Below are positions 37,771 through 50,029 of a stretch of DNA of 64,000 nt, in pieces. Made by a program: the position numbers and the translations under genes. The notes beneath the pieces are model-generated. The model made no database searches, had not been told where the DNA came from, and saw nothing but the letters and a program-made list of their open reading frames with translations. Location of the stretch: positions 3,729,503 to 3,793,502 of the forward strand of contig NC_059473.1 in NCBI RefSeq assembly GCF_018139145.2, in the 5' to 3' direction. Every line of letters starts with the position of its first letter. Positions within the stretch are counted from its first letter, which is position 1. Origin of the DNA: Gymnogyps californianus. Taxonomy: Eukaryota > Chordata > Aves > Accipitriformes > Cathartidae.

Positions 37771-38299
37771 GATTGCTCTTAGTCCAGGCATCTCTCAAAC
37801 ACAGGGGTAAGGTCATTAGAAAGATGCAATGGGAAATTCAGGGAAGTTATCTCATCTGAGTTGCAGGTCTACATTCAATAGGCTAGTATTAATGCCCTTT
37901 GCTTTAGCTGGTATAGTATCAGAGTGATATAATCCAAGCAGAGTCACCTGAAGTGGGCCCCTGTTTTAAAAATTAAAAAAGAGTACTTTTGTGGCAATTT
38001 TTTTGTTTGTTTACAAGTTCGGAAATTTGTATGCTAAAACACAAAGTACATTAAAAATATGATTGCCTGGTTCAACTGCTGCCCCTTGCAGAGTCAACAT
38101 ATGTATGCCTCTGCACAAACTATTTTTATTCCAATTACATAGCTTTCTGAATGAGCTTATCAATTCAGAGCAAGTGTTGCTGACCTTCACTTTGGGTACC
38201 CTGGCACAGCCTCCATTCATTTGGCTTCCAACTTTCTTCCAGACACTGTTTCTCAAAATCAGAGTCCAGGTCGGTGAAAGTAACATGCTACTCCAACAG

Positions 38300-38322
38300 C
38301 TGAAGCTCCACCTGAAGCTCCA
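38300..38322 (+). repeat. Near-perfect tandem 12-bp duplication
   Basis: ctgaagctccac at 38300-38311 is followed by ctgaagctcca at 38312-38322. Confidence 0.85.
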
Positions 38323-38851
38323 TGTCATGGGCTTCACCTCACATGGCTTGAGCTGTGTAAAAGGGAGGCATCCAGTCCAAGCCCACCATTAACATGGTGA
38401 GCTGGGCAAATCCAGAGGGAGATTCATCCTGTCCAAAAATGCCTGAGATATAGATAGGTGAGACAGACAGATAGATTTCACCTTTGGTAGATCTCCCTTT
38501 GGCAATGTCAAAGTGATTAAAGAAGCAGCTTAGCTTTTAGATGGCTAAAGTGGCACGAGATGAGCCTCACCCTTAGGTTCATGTTGATGGTCAGGAGTGT
38601 TTGGCATCAGCACAGCCCCTAATGAACACTGGAGTCTGACAAGTCCATAACATGCTACTTAGTTTAAATTCCTCTGTCTGGCCGCAAATGTCCAGTTCTA
38701 GCTAAAAGCTTGAAAGTGAGACAAACTGTACAATAGACACCTCAAAGGAATAAAATCGCAAAGTGCTCAGGTAGCACTGTGGAGAAGGGAGTTTCAATTC
38801 AGAGGGCTTTCCAGATGAAACAGACAATTAAACCCTTATTGAAAAGAGGTT

Positions 38852-38872
38852 CCCCCCCCCCCTTTTTTTTTT
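38852..38872 (+). repeat. C11-T10 homopolymer junction
   Basis: A run of 11 C followed directly by 10 T, a pure pyrimidine tract that is purine on the other strand. Confidence 0.9.
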
Positions 38873-39149
38873 CTTTAAAGCAAGGGGAAAATAATACTGG
38901 GAATTTAGGAACATGAATTTTTAAAACCTAATAAGCTACACTAACAATCTACACAATTCCCTTCCCTTAAAATATTCATTTGGAAATGCAAGATTTGTGA
39001 TGAGGGCAGGCTGGGTAAACAGGTCTGAATACTGTTTGTGCAGGGGTCTCAGCAGTAACCCCCAAGGCCAGTGCTGTCCTCAGCTATCCTTGGCTTAGCC
39101 CTGTCATGCTTCTCCACCTTGTGTCTCTACATGTTGGAAAATAATGGCA

Positions 39150-39245
39150 ATTGAATTGCACAGTGCATTTATGAGGCAGGGGCAGTAAACTATCATTTTA
39201 TATCTGTGGGGACTGTTGGGCAGAGAGAGAGAAGGAGCTGTGCAA
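39150..39245 (-). mobile_element. MIR-like SINE fragment (antisense)
   Basis: The order cacagtgcatttatgaggca, then gtaaactatcattttatatc, then tggggactgttgggcagaga parallels antisense MIR (gcgctttacat... atgaggtaggtactattat... cattttacagatgaggaaactgaggcacagagag). The resemblance is moderate. Confidence 0.45.
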
Positions 39246-42200
39246 GCAGTCTGGAGGACCGGAGTGACCTGGAAATGGGAAGACCCAAGCCTGAAGCACT
39301 TCTCATGGCCCTGCCAAACCCCCAAGTGCTCCTCTAGAAGCATTCCTGGGAGGAATGCATTTCCCTGAGACCAACTTGCATCTGACAAAACATTTAGATG
39401 TTGATAAAGAGGCATATTGCTTGGATTTGTTTTTCTAGGCACCTCCAGCCACACCTTCTGCATTGCTCACCATAGGACCATGATGTCTGCTTCACTATTA
39501 GTACAAAGAGACACTTAGAAACTCTTGGGGAAAAAGGGCATTCACACATTTTAATGAAACCTCCAAGAAAAGGGAAGAAAAGCAACTCTTCAGTAGCTAG
39601 ATAAATAGTTTTAGGCTCAATTTCCTTTCCTTCCCCTTCTCACCTCACTCTTGCCCCAGTACTAAATATATGCAAACTGAACAAACACTTTTCTACTAGC
39701 CTGCTTTATGCTTCATGCTTTTGTCTTGTCTTTTTTTTCTTTATTACTTTTTTTTGCAATCTTTTTGACCTAGCCCAATTTTCTTCTCCCTCTGCCTCCC
39801 TTCCCTTATATTTTGGTACCGTGTGACTAGACTCCAGACTTCTCCCTCTCGCTCTCACACACAATGCTATTAAAATTAAATCCTTTTGTGTATCTCTCTA
39901 TTTCATTATAGGTCTTCAAGTCAGTCTTTGTAAAGTCTTAGTTCACCCGAAGGCAAACTTCAGCACATGGTTTGCTTCAGATAAGACTCCTTCTTATCCC
40001 ACCTGTACATAGTTCAGCTCAAAAGATTGCCACATGAAGCTATACACTATCCACAAAATGACCATACAAAAGAAAGGTGCACGTTCCTTTCCTGTAACAG
40101 AAAATACATACAATATATACACTGCCATGAGAAATTTAGGCTTGGCTACCTAACTAACAGGTAGTCAATGACACAAGTAGCTTGTGGTAAATGGGGCCTC
40201 TGAGAAACAGGGAAGAACATTCCATTAAAGCACAGATAGAGCTTGGAGAGGCAGGAGTCAAACAGACCTGGGAAAGCCACTGGAAGCGAGGAGACAAGGA
40301 AGCGATAAAACACAGGTCTCTTGGAAACAGTACCTAATTCCCTGGTCCCCACTGCTACCAATGTATTTTTGGCCATGCTGAAGATGTCAAATGCTCTCAT
40401 GGACCTAAAAAGGACCTGTCTGATTGAGGAGAATCAGGCCTGAAGGAACCTGGTGGAGAAATCAGTGATAAACTGCCTCCCTGCACCAGAAATCCTGCTT
40501 TTGTTTATCAAGGACGAAAAATGCTCAGACCGTCCTGAAAACATCATTGGCTCCCAAGTACCAACTGCATGACACCTTCCACTTTTGAAGAAGAGGGAGG
40601 TGGCAGTTTAACAACTAGATACTCTACCACGTACTCTTCATACCTAAGCAAAGTTGTCGTAACTCACTGTATGCAGTAGAGAGGATGAAGCTTAGCTCGT
40701 ATTGAGTAGACCTTCTAACTAGTTAGCAGGAGTGAAAACAAGCATTTCTCACTAGTCTTCCAAACCATCTCTAAGGCCCGTTTATTTTCAGCACCAAGTC
40801 AATGCTGTGATCTTTAAGTCCTCAGCAGGCTGGAAAGTGGTGACAGAAGTCTGAGTTGATATGTACATGACTAACAGATTCAAGGATATTCCCTTGGGAC
40901 AACAAAGATAACAGTGCCCAGGGCAAAACTGTCAAGAGAAAGAGGGAAGGTTTGAATGAGCTTCAAGAAAAAAACCTCTATACTGAACTCACCAGTCACC
41001 AAGTATTCACAGAGTACCGTGCAAGAATTACTTTTCTTCTTTTTTCTGAAAAAAAACCTTTTCTTTGAATGACTGAAGGTGACATCGTCACCATTGGTCT
41101 TACCACTAGTAATAATAAGCACAGGTAAACATACAGAACGGCAGGAAGTTGTCAGGGGAGAAGACAAAGATGAGGCCATTGACTCATATAGTAAAAGTGG
41201 AGTAAACAGGAGAGGAAAAGTAGAGAAGAACCATGGTACTTGGATGCTCCCTACCTTCTTATTTACAGTGCCCAGGTATCAGATGACGAAAGCATGAGCA
41301 GTAAGATATGTACCAAAGATGAGGATAATAGCTGTGATTAGTAATAGGATATAAGACTTCCTCGGTATGTTGAAAAATTGAAAGCCAGCCAGAAAATACA
41401 TTAAGCACATTGGTAGAGCTGTCAGTTGTTAAAAAAAGAGAAAGAAACACATAAGGGAAAGTTCTGTTTTGGTGACAAAGAGCAAAATTACACAACACAC
41501 TTAAGGGGATCTACTGGCATGGCTGCTTTCCTTTAACCCTACCAATGCATCTTCATCCTCATTAGCATCTCCTGGCCCTCGGTCCTGCTTCCTCCCTTCT
41601 GCCAGCCCAGGCACCTCCTTAACCATACGGGGAGCCAACACAACTCATTAACCCAGCATAAATGTAACATGGAAAAGAATACAGATCTATATTTCCTGCT
41701 GGACTAGTGAGTTATATGAACTTACTGTATGTTTGGACAAGCAGCATGGTGGGTACACAGCGCTGGAAGGAAGGGCGAGGCAGTGAGCTTAACTGCCCTG
41801 AGCTGCAACACTGCTCCCCTTTGCCTGGAGTTAGAGACAATGCCAGGACAAGGACCAGAAAGGATTTGGAGGAAGTCAGCGGTGCAAAGCTCAGTGGAGG
41901 ACTGCAATAGGTAATGATACTGATTCAGGAATAATCAGCACAGAGGAGCAAGCTACAGCCCTTAGCGCAGAAAGGACCACTGACATACGGTCCTCTGGAG
42001 GACCAAGAAGCTGAATTTAGGGAGCTGCCAACAGAAGGCCTGCAGTACACGGGAGTGTAGTGAATGTTCAGGTGAAACACTTGTCTGCAGCACGGCCCGC
42101 AGGCACAGCAGGAGGGAAACCCATCGGGGAGCAAGTAGCCGAGAAGGCGGCTTCTCGGAAAAGGGATGGGCAAGTGCATACCCCAGCGCTGGGTGTGAAA

Positions 42201-44652
42201 GGCCAGTTCTAATTCAAGCTCTGTTTGATGAAGTGGGGAAGGGGGACGATTTCAAAGACGACACATGTTTTGCAACAAAAAGTCATGACTACTGCCCTGA
42301 AAATAACAATTTTGAGATGTGGGCTAAGTCCCGCTTGATGCTGAAGCACTAGAAGAAAGAGTGACCAAACATAGAGGTGTCTTTCCTACACTGTGAATTT
42401 GTCAGGGATGTCTTGACTTCCTTCGCTTCATGTGCTGCGATGCAGCAAAAGCTGGGTGCTTTGTAAAATGAAAATGTTGCAGAAGCTCTAGGTGTAAATG
42501 CAGCATGTGCAAAAGCCCTTTTATTCAAACTGTGCTACTTAACGAAGTGGTTTGTGAAACCATTTTCGAGCCTTCAGCAATTTTGCCTGCTTGAAGAGAT
42601 CATTTTAGCATCTTCTTCATGAGTTGTTCATAGACTTTAAGCCTCAGAGTTCACTCCATGGTGTCACCTGAAAGGGCACTGCAGGCTGTGGATCACAAGT
42701 ACAGTAGAACCAGAAAGTTCATTTCACATATTGTTTCAGCCCCAGTACTTAATTCTGGGAGGAGGTGATTTTGCATCAGAATGAGACATACTAGGTACAA
42801 ACCACAGATTACTTTTCAGAGGAGTTAATCTTCCTAACCATTATCTAGAGTAATTCAAAAAGCACAAAAAATGGAACTGTTCTTGAAGAAAGAATTCATG
42901 TTCAGGTAATTACAAATAACAGACACATCTGGTTATCTTAATTGTTTGGGAATGTCTCAATTATCTAAGAATGTTTTCATAAGGACTCAGAGACAGTAAA
43001 ACTTTCTCACGGCAGATTGCATTCACTGATGAGAGGAAATTCAGTCGATCTAACACACTGAAGCGTGCTTAGACCCAGAGAGCACTTTCAGTCCCATTGC
43101 CAATGGGTTTTATTTGCCTCTAAAGAACGACAGACTATGAAGTGAGAAATGGGAAAGTCCCATGTAGGCAGCAGCAGCCCCTTTCCCTGCTAGCTACAGT
43201 TTTTCCAGCACTCCTGTGAAAATGAAGTTTTTTTGTGTACTGATGGTTCAGCCAGAAAAATGACAGCAGTGATTTTTTAGACATCTGCCCCAAAGAGAGG
43301 TGAGTCAAGTAAAGGCCCTTGTCCTGCCGGAGGGCAATGCAGGCGTTTGGTGGCTGGTGAGTGGCACCCCTTCCCTCGTAAAAATTTGAAGTCTCTGTTG
43401 CCCAAGGGGGGTTCATTGCAGAGGAGCTCAGAAGTTTCTGCAAAGCTGAATTCACCTGCACAGGGCAGTGGCTGCTCATCGGGGACCCAGAGCCAAACCC
43501 CAGAGCTAAATCTCAGAGAGAGGGACCATTCAAGCACCTAAGGCAGACCCTTGCCCCAGCGGTGCATGTAGTCTTCTCACGTAGACTACAAAAATCGACA
43601 ATTAGGCATCGGGAATTACCTCCCCCAGCTCGTAAGCCTCCAAACCACGTCTGTGCAGAGGGGTGGCAAGGAAGGGAGAGGGGAATTTTGCACTTTTGCC
43701 AGGGTGCCTGTGCCCCCCCCCCAGATGGAGGGTGGGAGGGTTTCTTACATGTGTCTGTCCTATAACTCAACCAGCTCTCTTCCACCAGGGCCACAGCCAC
43801 CCGGCTCTGATCTTTTCTGATAAGGGCTGAAGAACCTCTCAGCTCCCAGCTTGCTTCTGCTTGTAGCCTAACTAGCACCTTTGTGTGGAAGACATGATTG
43901 GGGTGAAATCCTGTAACTGTAGCGAATGTACCCCTGTGGCTAATCAAACCAGCAAGGAGGGGTGTTGCCGGGGCTCTACACAAATCCCAATCAATATTAT
44001 TTATCTGGCTGAACATGCAAGCTGGCCGCATCCCCTCCACCTAATGCCCACTCCCATCCCCTCCACCCTGTGGGTATCAGCAGGAGGGAACCTGATGTAT
44101 GCTGGTAATTATCTGCTGCTGAAAAGAAGTGCTATTTCTCTTATTTTTGTAATGCAGATCAATGCACATGTCACTACTGAAAAGCTATGTCATTTAGGAT
44201 GGAGCATTAACTGCTAGGAATGGATTTTGAAGCTCCCCACTTGTGGGTGGAATATTTTCTGGAGGAGTTGAGCCTTTCGAATGCTGAATTTCATTTATCC
44301 CACTGCCTCTTTAAGAGTAGTCGGTGGAGGAGAGGGTGTTTGAGAAAGTGACAGTTTGTCATCTCCTTCCCCAGCGAGCTGGAGCTGGGGACAAAGTGGT
44401 AGCAGGGAAAGAAGCAAACTGGCACGGGCAGGTTAGGGGGGACACAGCAGGCTTTGCTGGAGGAAAGCAACAGCCCTGCAGTGGGTTGCAAGAAAGCAAA
44501 CTCCAGAAGACAGAGGGCAATTCATGGGGGAGAGAAGGAAGGATGTGCCTGTGAGTGGAAACACGGTAAGGCACCAAAGGAAAGAAAAGAAGAAGGCTTG
44601 AAAAAGGGCAAAAGCTGGATGCTTCACTAAGAGGGGTGCAAATCTGGAAATC

Positions 44653-44716
44653 AACCCACACACAACCCCCACACACACACTCCCCCACACCCTCACACCC
44701 CACCCCACCCCCCCAT
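44653..44716 (+). repeat. CA/CCCA-rich simple repeat
   Basis: A C/A-only tract of mixed cacaca and ccccac units with few interruptions. It is GT/GGGT-rich on the minus strand. Confidence 0.9.
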
Positions 44717-46357
44717 TCCTGCCACAATTGCTACCTAGGAGCTGTGCTAGCATGGATTATCCAAAAAGGAGCGGTCTGGTCCGCAGTGAGAGGGAACAGT
44801 TTCCCAAGTTTCTTTCTATTCTGCACAGGAATGAAACAGAAACTTCTCCAGATACTTGCAGCTAAGAAAGAGAGGCAAACTCTCCTAGTGGCCATCAAGC
44901 CCAGGTAAAGAGGAACACATAATAGTTACAACTGGAGTTCCCTATGTGTACCAAGAAAAACTTTAAAATCTGTAAAAAGGGAAACTGTCAGTTTAGAGTC
45001 ACGTAAATTACGAACTCCACTCTTCCAACTGGGAATTTTTATTAGCTCTCCCTTACACCTCCAGGATAACCTGGTCACCATCAAAGCAGAAAGCCATACA
45101 GTCCCCCTAAAGTAAAGATTTTGGCAAAGCAATTACACTACTGCTGCTACAGTACTGCTATTCTGCACCCAAAATAATTAATTGTTGCTTTGATGAATGT
45201 GCATCTACCCACACACACTGCACACTTCACTCAGACATGCAGATGTACGCAGCCCACATTTAGGATGTTGACAAAAGTGGCTAAACCTGAGACACACTAA
45301 GCATTAATAAAATGTGACCCATACCTTTACGTACTTGCTATTTGCCATTGTTAAAACAGGCATTTGCCTTACTTTACAGCTATGATTTTTAGAGCATGTG
45401 TTCACTATGTATGGCTCCTCTTTGAAAGTTCTGTTACTCTTTGGAATTGCTCAAAAATTTCAATATTCTTTTGAGTACTTGATATTTACAGTTTGATATT
45501 TAAAGTGTGCAATTTGTTATCTAAATTGCATAGCACACATTCAGTTTCCTGACTGAATGACCCAACTTTTATGAACCTTTCCAGCTTCCACAGGAAAAGG
45601 TTTTGTTTAGACACGAAACACCTTTCCATGATTAGACAAATATCAGCTACCTCCAAAAACCATTGCAAGAAGGGTTATGAGCAAAGAGAAATAGAAATTA
45701 TATTTAGAACTCCACTGACATGCAAATAGTTATTCCTTCATTCACCTACACCCCATACGTAGTGCCCAGATTGTTTTTCTTTTTTACTGATGTTGATTTT
45801 TTTTCATACTTAGTCAGAAGAGAAGACACATGGCTAGTTTGAAAGCTGATCAGATCCCTCGTTCATTTGAAAAGCTTATTTCTAAATAGTACTTGCAAAT
45901 ATGTGATGAGCATAAATTTGGAAACTGCTTAAAAACTAGTTCTATGTGTCATAACACAGGGTGTTGGGTTTTTGATGTGGGACTGAAATATGACAAAAAG
46001 CCAAAGTCCTACCAAAAATCCACTCAGTGATGACCGACCAAAGGAGGACTGGAGAAGCATTATTTCTGGACACATTCCATGTCCTTTTTCACTCGAGCAG
46101 ACAAGTACATATGACCTCTTTGCAATGATTCAGGGTTTCAAAGCTGCCTCCTTAAGCCTCTTCACCACTTGCCCCTCCCCGTTGACAAACTGAGCACTTA
46201 CAAGTTTGGAAGCCTCCTTGGCTTACTTTTAAATTTTCCTTTCCACATCTTATGCCAGCAGTTACCCAGAGGGAGAAAAAAACCCCACCATATCCATCCT
46301 TCAAAAAGTCTAACTTTCACTCTGCTAGCTCTAATCCATTATCTAGGCCCACTAATG

Positions 46358-46401
46358 TGTACTACATCATCAGAGGAGCAATGCTCTGATGATGTAGTAC
46401 A
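46358..46401. repeat. Perfect 18-bp inverted repeat with 8-base loop
   Basis: The left arm tgtactacatcatcagag (46358-46375) and right arm ctctgatgatgtagtaca (46384-46401) are exact reverse complements separated by gagcaatg. A third, direct partial copy, tacatcatcagag, follows at 46415-46427. The pair could form a stable hairpin in RNA or cruciform DNA. Its origin is unknown; a short templated inversion or a MITE-like terminal structure are possibilities. Confidence 0.9.
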
Positions 46402-46689
46402 GCCCATGTACATGTACATCATCAGAGTTATATCCTTCTGATCTGCCTGTGGGTTTAATAAGCATTCCAGATGGCTTGCTATGCCTGAAGCAAGAATGGA
46501 TAATCACACAGCTCTACCCTCAAAACAATAATAAAATAAGGACACAGTAGCATAGGGGCTCATGCCTGCCAAAAACATTCAATAGACTGTATAATACAAT
46601 AGTCCAATGTGATTGGTGAGGCACATTTATACCCTAGCTATTTACAGGTGAAAGGGACCTGGTTTTAAATAAAACAGAGGTTACAAATA

Positions 46690-47115
46690 TGTAGTGTTAT
46701 TGTTATTATATATTGCGGTGCAGCTGCAGTGCCTGAGCCAGGCGGAGCACTGGGCTGCGGCTGGCCCACTGGCGGGCCCACAGCTGTACCCTCATATCTC
46801 ACGTATGCAAAGACACGGCTTTGGATTGGCAGGAGGAGAACGGCCTGATCTGAATAATGGCACAGCGGCATTTCTCCAGAGCCGTACAGTACATGCATAT
46901 CTAATCTGTTATCTATTGGATTTGCAGGGTATCCATCAGCCCAGCTTCCAGCCATCAAGTACAGTAGCAATAAGTGTCACGAAGCCTTTTCTACCCCAGT
47001 AAAATTATTCCTCAGTGGCGTTGCTTATAGCGAATAACCTGAGCGGTGCACACCCGGCTGCCAATGCGGCCAGCGCTGCGACAGCCAGTGCTGTGACGGC
47101 AGAGTTGCTCCAAAA
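46690..47115. promoter_or_regulatory. Possible enhancer or conserved element, GC-rich and motif-dense
   Basis: A GC-rich start with E-box-type words (cagctgcag at 46725 and cacagctg) is followed by tatgcaaag (octamer-like, near 46804), ggattggc (reverse CCAAT), a gccgtacagtacatgcatat block and gttatctattgg (GATA-like). A second GC-rich part with several CpG follows at 47030-47110. Frames open on both strands (102 codons plus, 101 codons minus) match no family I know, so I read it as non-coding. Confidence 0.35.
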
Positions 47116-47759
47116 ATGGCATTTTCCAATCAGAGATTACCACCCCTTTCCTTCCACGTTGCTGTGCCACATCCAGGCAAGGCATGGAGTGCTATCCATT
47201 AGGTCCCAGTGATTTGCAGAAACTATTCTGCATGATGAAAGTGTGTGTGGGGGGGGTGTTGTTGGAATGGGGAGTTTTTTTGAGAAGAAAAAAAGTGTGC
47301 AGGGAGAAAAAAGAAAGAAGCTAAGAGATGGAGGCTCCGTTCTCTTATTCCTTTGAATGAGTGAGAACTGGAGGGAGAAGGAAGAAGCAAAGAAGCACTT
47401 TGACTCTGTCCCCGGGAGTGCCCTCTCCAGCAATCGGATACGTGGGACAAGATACAGGCACAGTGGTATGCACCCCCTCCCCAAGAGGGGAGCGAACCCT
47501 CAGAGCTGCTGGGAGATGAGTTCAGGGGTACCTTGAAACCCAGAGAAATTTTGACACGAACTTTAGCAGGGATAGGGTTTCCATCTAGGGTTGCAGAGAA
47601 AGACCAGATACCCAGATAGGCACAAGTATATCTGTCTCCGTAGGAGGAAAAGGTAAATCATCCCAACTCTCAGCAGATTTAACTCGGAGAAGAGTAGCTC
47701 GTTGACGTCAACCATTTAGTGTGCTGATAGATATTTTTTTCCCTGGCCAAACAAGTGGG

Positions 47760-48360
47760 TTCTACTTTAGTTTTAACATTAAACGCTATTAAATGAAATG
47801 AATACAGCATGTTTCCATCGTACATGTTGCTGAAGCTGCTGTGACAGCTAAGAAGCTGCTAGGCATGATGTGTCAAGAAAATGTACCAGAAGAAAAGTAC
47901 ATGGAGCTACTGTCAAAAATACAAGCAGGATTGCAAACGGCATATCGGCTTCATATGCTGTTGAAATTATTTTTAATTGCATCTGTATAGCCAGGCAGAT
48001 CTTTAAGGGTTAACTGCACACAATGTAATGAATTCAATAATGATGAGTTAAAAAAGGTCTAATTAGCAAGTAACCACTTTATTATGAAAGGAAATGGTAA
48101 TGAATTTAATAGCTCAAAATCATTAACAATATTTAGTTTGCTGGTACTTGTTCTCTATTATCCTCATTAATATGAACATTTAATATGTTTTAAAATGGAT
48201 TTGTAATACTTTCTGTACCATGAGGTTACACTGACAAAAAGAGTGTAATTATTCTGTTAATTGTAATCTCTGTCTGTTTGTGCTCCAAATAGTAGAATAT
48301 TTAGGTGTTAATAAAAAAAATAAAAGTAATTAAGAGAGGGAAGTTTAAAAATGTAATTAA
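47760..48360. promoter_or_regulatory. Possible conserved non-coding element, AT-rich with homeodomain sites
   Basis: About 600 bases without simple repeats until 48310. It contains ttaagggttaactgcacac, taattag at 48060-48066, gtaaccacttt (RUNX-like), several aatga/taatga words and cattaatatgaac. No open frame above 60 codons. The density of TAAT cores and lack of repeats make it the most enhancer-like AT-rich block in the window. Conservation not tested. Confidence 0.38.
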
Positions 48361-48634
48361 ACAAAAACTCTTAAATTACAGACTGAACCACTCTGAGGAA
48401 AAAGTTTTGGAAGTGAGATCTCTGAAAAACAAGTTTCTCCTACTGAGATCTTTTCTCTTTTCTCATTAAAAAAAAAAAAGAAGAAAGGAAAAGGAAATAG
48501 AAGCATTACTAGTCTTTATCGACAATGAGTATTGTAGCAGTCATTTCCTGAGTTGGAAACAAGGCTCAGGACTGTATCTTCTGGGACATCTGCTTGCGAG
48601 CAGAGTGTCTGGCAAGTGAAGGTGCTCTCTGACA

Positions 48635-49216
48635 GTGCTCCACGAGTCACAATCCCTGTGTGAGGTCCTGTGGGAGCCCAGTGAACTGGTTGCCCATAAG
48701 ACACCCAAGAAACATAATTTCTTCTCACAGAATATCAGGTCAATCCTCACTGATCAGCTAACCTTCTCCGGATCTCCTGTCCCTCTTCTTCACATTGTAA
48801 ACATCTTCCTCCATTGCCCCAGACCTGCTCTTGCTGCTGGCAAGATCTCCAGTGCCATGGAGGCACCAAATCTGCTGCTGGCTCTCTCGCCCAGGAAGCT
48901 CCAATCCCCTTTCCCTCCAAGATCCTTCCCAACAAAAATAAAAATGAAAAGCCAGACCACAATCTGCTCTACTACACCTTCCTTATGCCTGTCACACCCA
49001 CAGTGGCCACAGTGCTGTGCAGCACGGTGGTCCCAGAGGCACAGACCAATGCAAGGTGCTCCTTCTACAGCAAGCAGTGGAGGCAAGTGCTCGGTGCCAA
49101 CTTTACAGACCTGCCACCCCCAGGCTGTGCCCAAACTGCCAGCGATGGCCGGCGGGCAGCGGGGCAGGCTGGACAGCCCCTGGGTGCAGAGCAGTCTTAG
49201 CTGGTGCTGGGCTTAG
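48635..49216 (+). other. Long open frame without recognised family (probably non-coding)
   Basis: This 193-codon frame is the longest in the window. Between about 48814 and 49200 the other two plus frames and at least one minus frame are also open. Its product is rich in Ser, Pro and Gln with no recognisable domain. Simultaneous openness of several frames points to biased base composition (few T/A-rich triplets). It abuts the minisatellite at 49388. A recently derived or lncRNA-embedded frame cannot be excluded. Confidence 0.15.
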
Positions 49217-49387
49217 GTACAAACGAAAAAGTTCACAAAGTGACAAGCGTGAGTGGGAAGGCAGGAAAGAGCAGCCAGACATTCATGGCTCCAAGGGAAT
49301 ACTTGGCAGTACCAAGGGCTCCTGTGCCTGTGCTGACTCTCCTTCTCCCTCTGGTACATGCTGCCAGAGACGGTGACACAAGAAGCT

Positions 49388-49490
49388 ATGGCACAGCAAG
49401 GCACAGCACGGCATGAAAAGGCAAGGCACAGCATGGCAATGCAAGGCAAGACAAGACACAGCAAGGCATGAAAAGGCAAGGCAAGGCAGC
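49388..49490 (+). repeat. Minisatellite of GGCAA/GGCAC-type units with 55-bp higher period
   Basis: The tract is built from degenerate five-base units (ggcac, agcaa, ggcaa, gacaa). A larger unit is also visible: gcatgaaaaggcaaggca occurs at 49411 and again 55 bases later at 49466. Reading frames through it are repetitive Cys/Leu/Ala-rich peptides and are not genes. Confidence 0.85.
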
Positions 49491-50029
49491 ATTTGCCATA
49501 TGTGATGCAGCCCTTTCAGTCAGCCATAAAGAAGAAACTCCTGTGCCTGTTTTCATTTGCTAGACTTGTCTCTAGTGAGCTGTATTCCTGTTTATAATGC
49601 CTGCATTAGCCAAAGCAAATCCTGACAAATTTTCTTTGTGCTATATTGGATGTGGGTTTGTCCTTAATCCACGTGGAATTACTGCACTGCCATTACCGTT
49701 TTCTTTATCCACCTTTTCCCTACTGCATCAGTTTTTAGTGGCTGATTATTACCAATCAGGACCCTCTTCAAAATCCTTTCCATAAAAATGAAATCAGCGC
49801 TCAACCTTCCTTAATACCAAAAACTTTCAGAGCTGTTTGCTCTGTTTACAGCACCATCTCCTCATTGAAAACAGCTGTTCCCATGACTTATCCACATGCT
49901 GGTGGGCAGAGCACCAGGAAGGATGTGAGGGCAGCATCCTGGCACGGGTGCCCCATAGGCAGGTGATCCACCACCTCCCCAGGGTGTGGTGGGGCTCGCC
50001 ACACAGTTCGTCACAGCACTAGCACCTTC

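Larger units (their letters stand above)
37001..46357. other. Intergenic or intronic DNA with scattered simple repeats
   Basis: Contains the A24, C11T10 and CA-rich tracts and one MIR-like fragment. The minus frame 44040-43513 (175 codons) is the second-longest in the window but crosses a C9 run and has no recognisable domain. A broken minus-strand coding-like stretch near 38540-38140 is described under findings. Confidence 0.5.

Noticed and set aside
44359..44753. Minus frames with Gly/Val/Cys-rich starts
   Set aside because: The N-terminal part translates the CA/CCCA simple repeat. No family resemblance.
49213..49492. Cys/Leu-rich minus frames
   Set aside because: They are translations of the five-base minisatellite units.
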